In this document: positions 54,217 to 64,000 of the stretch, in pieces
Layout: each line of letters begins with the position of its first letter
Numbering within the stretch: the first letter of the stretch is position 1
Origin: Dactylorhiza incarnata
Lineage: Eukaryota > Streptophyta > Magnoliopsida > Asparagales > Orchidaceae
Direction: 5' to 3'
DNA: 64,000 nucleotides
Assembly (NCBI GenBank): GCA_033032865.1
Contig: JAWHQI010000166.1
Span: 3,348,001-3,412,000 of the forward strand
The notes under the pieces: generated by a model
What the model saw: only the letters and a program-made list of their open reading frames with translations
What the model was told of the DNA's origin: nothing
Databases searched by the model: none
Program-made: the position numbers and the translations under genes

Positions 54217-56424
54217 ACTGGTATCAGAGCGACAAATGATCCAACGAGAAAGAAGTCCACAAAAACTGGAACACCCCCGCTCGAGTTAGTTTGAGGACAA
54301 ACTAGCAGCGGAAGCAGTGGTGTGCCCATGTGTAAAAATCACACAAAATAGTCCATAAATCAATAAGTTAGGCCAACCCACCTAGGACATCTTTCTAGTT
54401 TGACGCACCAAGACGATTTTATAGCGTACACTAATCCAAACCGACCTCGGGTATAAACCGATTAAGGCATGATGACACCCAAAATGACTAGGAAGAGAAC
54501 CTTATGGGGAAATAGTTGCTTACATCTTAAAATTTGATGTCCCTAATTCTCCTACCAAGTGATATTATCACTTCTCACCCAAAGGATAGGACCGCCTTAA
54601 GAGATCCAGTGCACAAAAACCATTAGTGGATAGTAGGAGACTCGTAAACTTAATATCTAAACCAACAACTAGGTTGCACCGAAATGATCATCGTGACAAA
54701 TATCGGAGGTCGGATAAGGATTCGAGTTCATAAAATGGCCCGTTTGTAGATTGCCCAAAGATTAAGAAGGTGGTGGTAATTGGTAACTTTGGGGGCCTAA
54801 AGTAGGTAAAATATCAATAGGTCTCAGATTGGAACTCCAAGTCTTGATTTGTGCGCCCTAAGGATTGATTACGTGACTGGGACAAATATATCATAAGGAA
54901 ATCAAAGAAACTTAGCCCAAAATGTATGGTGTCTAATCCCTTTGTTTATCAGGGCCAGATTAGGTTCCAATTCGAGTTCCTTAGACCTTACTTTTGGAAT
55001 TGTTCGTCAAAAATGTAAACAATCTTGAAGTATTCAAGCTAGTTGCTTGGGACAAGCAAATCACCTTTTGGAATATGTGGACTAGAACCAGGTCCCTGTA
55101 AGTTAGAGTTATAACATGGATTTTTGCATCTTTTGGGCATTAGGAGGTGGTTCATAGTTGGCTTCCTCAATCAAAAGCCAAACCATTTCAATTTGAGCGA
55201 TTCATTATATTGGAAACTTGTAGATTGAATTAAGTAGAGTAATTGCAGACTTCATACTAAAAGACAGATAAGGACTTCAGGATGTTGAACGACCAAGATT
55301 AAATTGCTATGACATGATATCAAAGGTATAATAACCCAAAGAATTTGAAATTGACGAACAATATATCGAAGGCGTGTACATCAAGTATGATTCTTCACCC
55401 GAATAGCATCAAGGACCGGAACACATATGTTAAAAGTCAGCATAATCACCATTAAGAATATTTGAAACAATGAGGAACAGAGTTTTAATGTCAAGAGCAT
55501 ATATGATGAAATTACATGAAAACTAATGAGAATTGGAGTTTATATGAATTGTCACACAGACCTTCAAAGAGCATTTTTTTAGGTCAAAACATTATGAAAA
55601 GACATAAAGTTATGGGACTCGCTTAACAGAGTGAGATTATACTCTATAGATTCTTTGTGGGATTTTTGACGAAAATATAGTTCATTAATCATTAATTATT
55701 CAATTATCCCGATTTGCTTCATCCCACAATCAAGTAAGCTAATGAACTTAAAGCTGCGTGGACTGGATATTTGGAGTTATAGCTTAGAATATTCATACCT
55801 GGAATAATTGATACTAGGAATATTCTAGAAATCTGGACATTACTTTGTGATAATATTATACACCTCAGGTAATTTTCCTGGAATTTATATCCATATATAT
55901 ATGGTACTTCCTTCACAATGTAGTGTTTGAGGTTATAACATAGGAAACTCGGATCGTGAATTATTGATACAGAATAGCTATGTAAACTTGTGCATGAACT
56001 TTTGATAACAATATGAACTTCTGAAAATTTTGATGGAATTTATGGTTACACATTTTGATACTTCCTTCACGAAGTAGAATTTGAACGCATAATTGGAAGA
56101 ATTCATAAAATGAATTATTGTTGATGGGTTATTATAGAATTTTGTATATAGACCTTTCTTTTATATCAGTAGAAGATCTGGAAATATTGTTGGAATTAAT
56201 TATTGAGAAGACATCGTACTTACTTCCCAAAGTGGAACCTTGGAATATAATATGAAGGATGGATATGTTGAAGTATTGATGATGAGATAATATAACAATT
56301 ACAAGATAGTCTTGTGATATCATTTTAGACCATCTTGAGACTTTTTCATTTTCAGGAGCAAGGAACCCCGTGGAGCCGAACTTGAATTTCGGGGACGAAA
56401 TTATTTTTTTTGTTTATTGGGATT
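54217..56424 (+). other. LARD internal region 2 (2208 bp, non-coding)
   Basis: Aligns end to end with 39173-41380; equal length with small compensating indels. Ends GAATTTCGGGGACGAAATT...GGGATT before LTR 3. No coding sequence. Confidence 0.85.
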
Positions 56425-59400
56425 TGTAACATCCCATTTCCATCTAGACCCCTTGGGTCAGGTGTAGGGTTGGAGTTGTGAGTAGAGCTCATAGTATGAC
56501 CCTAGGTCAACCCGAACTTAGGAAAATTGCTATAAGCACCCCAAAAATGCAAAAGTCAACCTTGCCCAAATTACCTCAAATTGAACTCACCAACTCAAAC
56601 TGAGCTTGCAAATAGGCTCATAACCCTAAGAGAAACTCAAGTACCCAAAAGCCCCATCATGTGGTCATCAAAGTGATCTAATTGACTAAAGTCAACTATA
56701 GGTCAACATAGCCCTATTCAACCCAAATTGGCTCAATTAGACTTCATATGGCCAATTTGACCACACCATTACATGTCAAACCCTAAGAGAGACCCAATGG
56801 ACTCAGAAGCCTCATCATGTGATCATCAAATTGGTCAAATTGACCAAAGTCAAACTTTCCCCAATTTTGGTCAAAATCACACTTATTGGCTAAATTGGCC
56901 CAATTAGGGCATCACCATGACCTAACCCACATTGGGTGGTGTCATTAGGTTCAAAACCAACACATTGGACCAAGCCACCCCTCAGTTTACTAAGTCAAAC
57001 CCCCAAGTCAACCATAGTCAACATCGGTCAAAAATGGTCTAAAACATGAAAATCAAGTGGGCTAACTCAATTAACTTGAGTCAAGACCCAAGCCCAGCCC
57101 ATCCAGCAGCCCACAAGCACAAAGACCTCCCATGCCCTCTGATTTTGAATGGTGGAGACATGAATGGGGGTAGGAGGATAAAATCACCAATTTTTAGGAG
57201 AGAGAAAGTGAGGAAAAGAGGGAATGCAAGCCAAGTGGCTCTTCTCCTCTCTTCCCAAGCTTCCAACTGATCTCCCCAGAACTTTAGCAGCTGATTTACT
57301 GGGATGGGGGACACATGGAGCCAAGGAGGAGCTTCCTATGTTGGAGGCCGAAATTCCCCCTATGATAACTCCTCATACAACCCTCCTCACCCCATTTACT
57401 CATTTTCATTAGCTTCAGAAGCTTGAAGAGAGCTGAAATCGACTGTTAGATCATTACATTTGGTGGAGAAATGAGATCGGGAGCAAGCTCGCCGGAGGAG
57501 ATCACCGCCATGGCCGCCCGCCGCAATTGCCGCCGCCAACCTCCATTAAGGTCTGGTTTCTCCTCCTCTCCCCTTGTGCTAGCTTCCTAGATCCTTAGGT
57601 CGAAGAATTGAGCCCAATTGGGCTGATCACCAGGCTCAAAACTTGGAAAAATGGAGCTTTTCATGGAGCTCGAGTTCGCCGGAAAACACCGCCTCCGGCG
57701 GCCGTGTCGCCGCCAATCGTTGGCCACCACCTCAACGGAGGTGGTGGTGGTGGTGGCCGGCCAGGGTGGCGGTCGGATGGCCAGAAAATTGAAGATCAAG
57801 GGCTACAGGTCGGGGCAATCACGACCCTTGGCTCCATGGAGAAGATGACCCGATGCCATCCATGTTGATCATGGATCGGCTATTGGCAGACCTCCATGTA
57901 GCAGGTCCTGAATTAGCAGCAACTTGCATGCCATATTTGAGGGCCTTAGAAGCCCCAAAATCAAAATGTTTGTTGACTAGCTTTTGTAGCCCTTGGTGTC
58001 TACTTTCATTAGAGCCTTGGATCAGGCCATTTGGAGCACTGTAGACACCAGTGCACTCGTTTTACTAGGACTGGTCCTAGTGAAGGGCAGATTTTAGAAA
58101 TGCTATATCTTTTAAATGGCTTCACCAAATCCCTTGAAATTTCTACCATGCATGCATGGTATGATGGCACACCTAGGGTTTACATTTGAAATTTTTTGGA
58201 TGTATTTCTACTGAGTTATTTCATTTATTAGCAAAAGTAAATATTTGGTATTTATGGAGTTGTATAACTCAGAACACCCCCAAATTTGGGTGGTAAGCTC
58301 TTTATATATATCTAGACCACTGGTAGAAATTTGAGACCATTTGGCCTTGTGCATGTGAAGTTATGAGCCATGCAAGAGCTAGGTTAAAGACCTTAAATGC
58401 GTGCCTTTAGCAAATTTGGGGTGGAGTGAGCCCCAAGCCTTGGGGGTTGACCCAATGGCTTGAGATGTTGGACATGGGTCCTTGGCAGTAATATGCCTTC
58501 CCAAAAGGTAAATAAGGGGATTTTTGGGTACAAAAATCCCAAAATATAGAATTTACTGTATTACCCCTAAATTGGGTTATGAAATTAAAAAGGGGTTATA
58601 TGATTTTAGAATGAAGTGAAACTTGGGGTTTAGTCTTTAATTACATTATTATGGCAGCAGGAATTTTCTGAGAATTTTTGGGAAATATTTCATGATATAA
58701 GTAGCTATGATTACATTTATGCCCTTTATGGTTTTTGTGCAAATAATGGGGTTTTATATGTCTGATAAATTTGAGATAAATCACAGTAGGTCATGATGCT
58801 AATATAAGCCTATGGTAATTTTATCAAAATTTATGAGTGACTATTTCTTGTATTTCTTTTGTAATTCCATATTAATGTGCATTAACGATAAATATAAATT
58901 ATGGGTTTAAAATGGTTGAAAATTGTGATCTTCTGGAAATAGTGTTGTTATGTCAATATGATGCTACTGTAATTTTCCCAGAATTTTAGAAAGTCAAATT
59001 TCAGTACTTGTAGTGTAAAGTCATATTGTCACCCCTTTAAAAATAAATAGAAATTGTGGGTTTAAAATAGTTGGAAAATTGTGATCTTCTGGAAATAGTT
59101 TTGTTATGTCAATATGCTACAGTAATTTTCCCAGAATATTAGAAAGTCAAATTTCAGTACCTGTAGTGTAAAGTCATTTTGTCACCCTTTTAAAGATAAA
59201 TAGAAATTGTGGGTTTAAAATGGTTGGAAAATTGTGATCTTCTGAAAATAGTGTTTTTATGTCAATATGATGCTACTGTAATTTTCCCAGAATTTTAGAA
59301 AGTCAAATTTCAGTACTTGTAGTGTAAAGTCATTTTGTCACCCCTTTAAAGATAAATAGAAATTGTGGGTTTAAAATGGTTGGAAAATTGTGATCTTCTG

Positions 59401-61620
59401 GAAATAGTGTTTTTTTGTCAATTTTATGCTACTGTAATTTTTACAGAATTTTAGGAAGTCAAAATATTGTACTTGATGTGTAAAATTATATTTTCATTCA
59501 TTTATTGAAAATTAGGAATCATGGTTATATAATTGCTGAAAAAATATGAAACATTGGAACTCTTGTTATCATGCCACATTTCACCTCTGGAAGGATATTT
59601 AACAAGTTTGAATTCACTAGCATGATACCTCCTTCACATTTTAGATTCAGATTATTAATTAATGAATTTTTATAGAGGTCAAAATTATATGAAACATGCT
59701 TGGATTCTTATCATTCCTTATTATATCCATTATGAATCTATGATAAAAATTGGAAGTTATTTGGAAGCAATTTGACCAAGGTTCCATCATAGGAATCTAA
59801 GTTAGTTATATGTCGTGGTCTGCGGATAGTGAAAACTCATTATGATGATTAGGTCAATAAAATCACATAAGAAATCAGTGAGAATTGGATTATAACAAGA
59901 GATGAGTATAGACCACTTAGAAGATGAAGAATCTTGAGAGTTGAGCACCATGCAAGAGAATAATTGCTTAGAAATGGGAGAAACATAAATCATGAAAACA
60001 CCTAAATCATAAAGAGTAATAAGAGGGTGGAACTTTATGTTAGGATAGTCACCAACAATATTAATTGTCTTGGAAAGGGGTTGGGCATCATCCCATCACA
60101 TACCCTAGTACCTTGCGAACCCTTCACCGGGTAGCCCTCGGGAAGTCCAGGATTCACCCTAAACTTCCAAGTATAACAATAACTAGACAAGAGTAGTCTA
60201 ATTAGGTGGTTAATCGACATGGTAGACCACATCCCGAGTTGGGGATGAGATATTGTATATCAGGACGGGATTGTCCTGCGTGCTGGAGGCTCGGATGATA
60301 GTTTTATTCACGACGGGTTAGTCCTGTGAGCTGGAGGCTCGGGTGGTTGCAAATTGCATGTGCATATAAACATTTAGTGGCGGGTCTTCGGTACAGGCCG
60401 GTCATCACACCGACAGCAGTACGTTGACTTAGGCGAGTGTGAGGTTGAGGGGCCAGTAGGTTGTTTATACTGTGGTCTGGAGGACGATCCCCAACAGGAC
60501 GCACACCCGGCCTTTAAGACTGGTAGGTTCCAGCAAAGAGTACGCAAGACTCTAGAGTGCACCTAGGACGTGTACAGAGGCGTATAGGAGGTCTAGGCTT
60601 GGTAGTGTGTATGCCCGCCTAGGGGTGGAGACGCCCGCTCCACCGCTGCCGTAGCCACAATGGCGGTACCAGAGAGTTTAGCTAACTCCGGAAAGTGGGA
60701 ACTGAAGGTCTGTGATCACAGAGACGTGTGGGTGAGTTGCACTTGTATGAATCATATCATAGCATGCATATCATATCATACGTAAACCTAGAACATAATT
60801 GCAGACCCTTATCATATAAATTAGTATGGGCTCTTTTATATGATAAGTTATTTTTCCGGAAACCTTAACTTATAAGTTTGTATGGGTATTCATATAAGTT
60901 AAGGTACTCATGTGATGTTAGTGTAGAATTATTTGTTTACTTGTTGTACTTGCGCGCACTGCTTTACCATTTACTTCTTTTACTGCTCTCTTACTTATTT
61001 ATATTGCTAGAGTAGTGCTTGCCTATATATACACTGCTAGCTTAGTTTTCCCTGTCACCTACTTTTGTTTACTCCACTTTGTTGTCCTCCGCTTCTTCCT
61101 CCCGCTCGGTGCCTAGGAGTCGAGGGGGGAGGCGGGGACAAAATCGGCTTAGTCCTTATGACTAACGGTCGGTTGTGACCGTAGGAGTTTGAGGAGCTGC
61201 AGCAGCCGCACGACCAGTCAGGACATGATGGCAGGATCTGGAGAGCAGAAGTCACGCAGTACTTCTACCACAAGACAGGTGTTTGAAGATTTGAGAGTTT
61301 GTTTAGCTTCCGCATAGATGTAGAGTGAGAGAGTGAGATTTTATTCTACATTGGATATGTACCGGGCATAAGCCCTTTTACTCTTTCATTTATTGTACTC
61401 GTTGATGGACAGTTTACATTTGGATGTATATATACAGATGCGTGTGATTGTGGACTTATTTACTTATTTTCTTCTTATTCTTGTTGGCCTAGTTGACCGT
61501 TCTTGCCGGCAGGATCGGCGTCTTGCGGAAGCGGCCAACTCGTGTGTTAGCGTCACCGTAAGGCGGCGGTTCTGGGCATAAGATCCGGGAACTCTCCTGG
61601 TGCGGGAGAGGGATCTTACA
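56425..61620 (+). repeat. LARD LTR 3 (5196 bp)
   Basis: TGTAACATCCC...GATCTTACA, uninterrupted. Shares diagnostic variants with LTR 2 and not LTR 1: four 155-bp units, TTGGATGTATATATACAG, CAGGATCGGCGTCTTGCGG. Confidence 0.92.
58887..59510. repeat. ~155-bp tandem repeat in LARD LTR 3 (4 units)
   Basis: Same unit and copy number as LTR 2, first unit at 58887. Confidence 0.9.
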
Positions 61621-62336
61621 ACTGGTATCAGAGCGACAAATGATCCAACGAGAAAGAAGTCCACAAAAACTGGAACACCCCCGCTTGAGTTAGTTTGAGG
61701 ACAAACTAGCAGCGGAAGCAGTGGTGTGCCCATGTGTAAAAATCACACAAAATAGTCCATAAATCAATAAGTTAGGCCAACCCAGCTAGGACATCTTTCT
61801 AGTTTGACGCACCAAGACGATTTTATAGCGTACACTAATCCAAACCGACCTCGGGTATAAACCGATTAAGGCATGATGACACCCAAAATGACTAGGAAGA
61901 GAACCTTATGGGGAAATAGTTGCTTACGGCTTAAAATTTGATGTCCCTAATTCTCCTACCAAGTGATATTATCACTTCTCACCCAAAGGATAGGACCGCC
62001 TTAAGAGATCAGTGCATAAAAACCATTAGTGGATAGTAGGAGACTCGTAAACTTAATATCTAAACCAACAACTAGGTTGCACCGAAATGATCATCGTGAC
62101 AAATATCGGAGGTCGGATAAGGATTCGAGTTCATAAAACAGCCCGTTTGTAGATTGCCCAAAGATTAAGAAGGTGGTGGTAATTGGTAACTTTGGGGGCC
62201 TAAAGTAGGTATAATATCAATAGGTCTCAGATTGGAACTCCAAGTCTTGATTTGTGCACCCTAAGGATTCATTACGTGACTGGGACGAATATATCATAAG
62301 GAAATCAAAGAAACTTAGCCCAAAATGTATGGTGGC
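61621..62336 (+). other. LARD internal region 3, truncated
   Basis: Matches the first ~716 bp of internal regions 1 and 2 and stops after AAAATGTATGGTGGC, where the others continue TAATCC. Confidence 0.88.
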
Positions 62337-63538
62337 ATAAAGATTTTTTTGTAAAGAAAAGTGATGAAAGAATTGTTTGCACAAGACACTTTACAATTCT
62401 TTCCAAGGTGCTCAACCTCACAATGCTCATTAAGACTTATTAGGAGGGTGAGTAGTGATTTTCATATATTTTTATTTGATTTTTTTTTAACTTAGAGATC
62501 AAGGACTCCAAATTCACTTGTTTTGCAAACTTAGATATTTTATTTTGAAACCACATTTCTCTAAGAACAAGTACATGAAAACAAAGAATTGCAAGATATA
62601 ATTCAATGTTGTGTAGGTAAGCAATTTATGTAATTTAATATGTTAAGTTATTATATGACACAATCATGCAAGAAATGATTAAAAACACATGTATGTTATC
62701 AAAAAGCGTGAGTGAGATAATCATTATCAAATATAAAATATTACTGATACTTACAGGCATGAGAAAACAATTATTCATATGAACTCTACAATGAGATTTA
62801 TTGCATATTTGAAAAATTCAAGGCATGATGAAAGTACAAACAATAATTTAAGGAAACTTGAAAGTCAAATCAAATATTGTAAATAATCCTGAAGTGATAA
62901 ATATAATCATCCTTGATTTGGTTAATGAAGCAAAAGCATTTTTTTAATTTAAAAAAAGGAAAATAAACAAGTAATACAAAAAATTGAAAACTTATTAAAA
63001 TAGAGAAATAAACCCAAAACAATGCATGAGAAAATACCCGAAATTTTTCAAAAAAGAGAATTTTGGAGCATAAAGGGCTACGCTGACATTGACTCTTAAC
63101 GCCAAGATAGTACTCCATTTTTTTATTTTTTGAAAAATATTTTTCTTAATTCAATGTATTATATAAAGGACTTCTTAGTGTTGAAATTTCAGAGTTTATA
63201 GAGTTGATTTGAAGGCTCTTTCAACATATTTTTATTGGTTTAAAGTGATTTTTACATTTTTATTGGGTTTTGGTTTTTTGAGAAATCAATAAAAAAAAAT
63301 GTAAACAAAGATTTAAAGAGACATAAAGAGAAAGAAAAAAATTTCACAACATTGAGGAGTAATAACTTTTTATAGGTTTAAATTGGATAATTCTATGACA
63401 CCCAATTCTAACCTAAGCATGTTAAAACGTGCATCAGGGAGTGGTTTGGTAAAAATATCGTCAAGTTGAGAGCCAGTCCCTATAAAGCTAATTCTTACAC
63501 GTTCTTTTTTTGAGATGATCTCTAAAGAAAATGATGTT
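62337..63538 (-). mobile_element. Sirevirus-like internal fragment
   Basis: AT-rich sequence resembling 44100-44600 of the gag-only copia element (for example CCAAGGTGCTCAACCTCACA at ~62405 and ~44138; TTCACTTGTTTTGCAAAC at ~62512). It ends in a copia RNase H tail. No LTR or TSD at the left junction, so it joined by rearrangement or is the truncated end of a larger element. Confidence 0.6.
63385..63535 (-). pseudogene. Copia RNase H C-terminus
   Basis: On the minus strand VRISFIGTGSQLDDIFTKPL and PDARFNMLRLELGV: the canonical end of copia RNase H (Q.AD+.TK.L....F..LR..LG+). A frameshift separates a preceding FFRDHLKK piece. Its start is cut by the LTR at 63539. Confidence 0.88.
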
Positions 63539-64000
63539 TGTTGAAACCGATTTCTCGGTCTCTTGTAGAGCTCGGGGCCCTCACCAAAATGAGGGGTGGC
63601 TAGCCCTTACTGATCCCTCGGAGAAGGTAGACTGAAGATTAGGAAATTGACTAAGACCATAGTCACAGCGAGGAGGTCCCTCCACTAACCCGGAAGATCG
63701 TTGAGCGCTTCCCCTCCCAAGCCAAAGCTGAGACTCGGGCACCTTGGAAAGCTCTGGAAATGCTAACCAAAGAGAGCCTAAGGAGAGGGAAGCTGAAGTG
63801 AGATCCTCTCCAAAGGTGCCCTTGAGGTCCTATTTATAGATTTTCTGATCTGGCCTGCGAATAGCAGGATTCCGCCTTTTGGTTTTACTATCCGCACCCC
63901 AAATAGGTCTGCTAACAGCCAAACTCCGCTGTTTGGAGAGACTAAAAGCAGACCATCAAGGGAGGTAGGGTAATTTGACCCTATCGACGACTCGGGGAGG
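63539..64000. mobile_element. LTR-like segment, partial
   Basis: Begins TGTTGAAACC directly inside the copia RNase H fragment and runs off the window. CCTATTTATAG at ~63829 may be a TATA region. No second end is visible, so it is called an LTR from its TGTTG start and context only. Confidence 0.45.

Larger units (their letters stand above)
34132..62336 (+). mobile_element. LARD-like retrotransposon in tandem (LTR-int-LTR-int-LTR-int)
   Basis: Three long LTRs (34132-39172; 41381-54216 including an 8.7-kb nested element; 56425-61620) are separated by non-coding internal regions of exactly 2208 bp (39173-41380, 54217-56424). A third internal region is cut at 62336. LTR ends are TGTAA...TTACA, each followed by a tRNA-Met PBS; each next LTR is preceded by GAATTTCGGGGAC(A/G)AAATT. 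No gag or pol anywhere. Very long LTRs with a short non-coding internal domain define LARDs, which need proteins from an autonomous element. Unequal recombination between LTRs explains the shared LTRs. Confidence 0.85.

Overview
The window is repeat-dense flowering-plant nuclear DNA. Plant-type Ty1/copia and Ty3/gypsy retrotransposons, PIF/Harbinger, MULE and Helitron-like DNA transposons, an endogenous pararetrovirus and a captured BODYGUARD-type plant gene fragment all point to this. I found no intact host gene, no bacterial-style operon, and no rRNA or tRNA gene. I cannot name the species; the GC-rich BODYGUARD fragment would suit a monocot, but that is weak evidence. All assignments come from reading motifs, repeat ends and target-site duplications (TSDs) by eye; no database was searched.

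Layout. 1-1277: 5' end of a MULE with a FAR1-like transposase (minus strand). 1278-4824: AT-rich DNA with Helitron-like ends and a palindromic satellite. About 5060-11768, 15485-15989 and about 29165-30626: pieces of an endogenous caulimovirid-like pararetrovirus (leader ORF, coat-like and movement-like regions, no reverse transcriptase seen). Into it went two Tourist-like MITEs, a foldback element, a Pack-MULE carrying part of BODYGUARD, a 3.7-kb PIF/Harbinger element, a Reina-like gypsy element (15990-28922) and a copia element (30627-34131). A Tekay-like gypsy element with apparently identical 2083-bp LTRs (18513-27073) sits inside the Reina element, and a solo LTR (27749-28579) sits in the Reina 3' LTR.

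34132-62336 is a tandem array of a LARD-like non-autonomous retrotransposon: three LTRs of about 5.0-5.2 kb separated by 2208-bp non-coding internal regions. The middle LTR has a 1037-bp deletion and carries a Sirevirus-like, gag-only copia element (41784-50458). The right edge (62337-64000) holds a Sirevirus-like internal fragment with a copia RNase H tail and the start of another LTR.

The region reads as a stack of insertions that can be ordered. Several boundaries are proven inside the window, because unfilled sister copies of the target are also present. The most unusual signal is that the LTRs of two unrelated retrotransposons (Tekay-like gypsy and Sirevirus-like copia) carry paired short palindromes of the form TGTCG...CGACA, with co-varying arms and 3-5 nt spacers.
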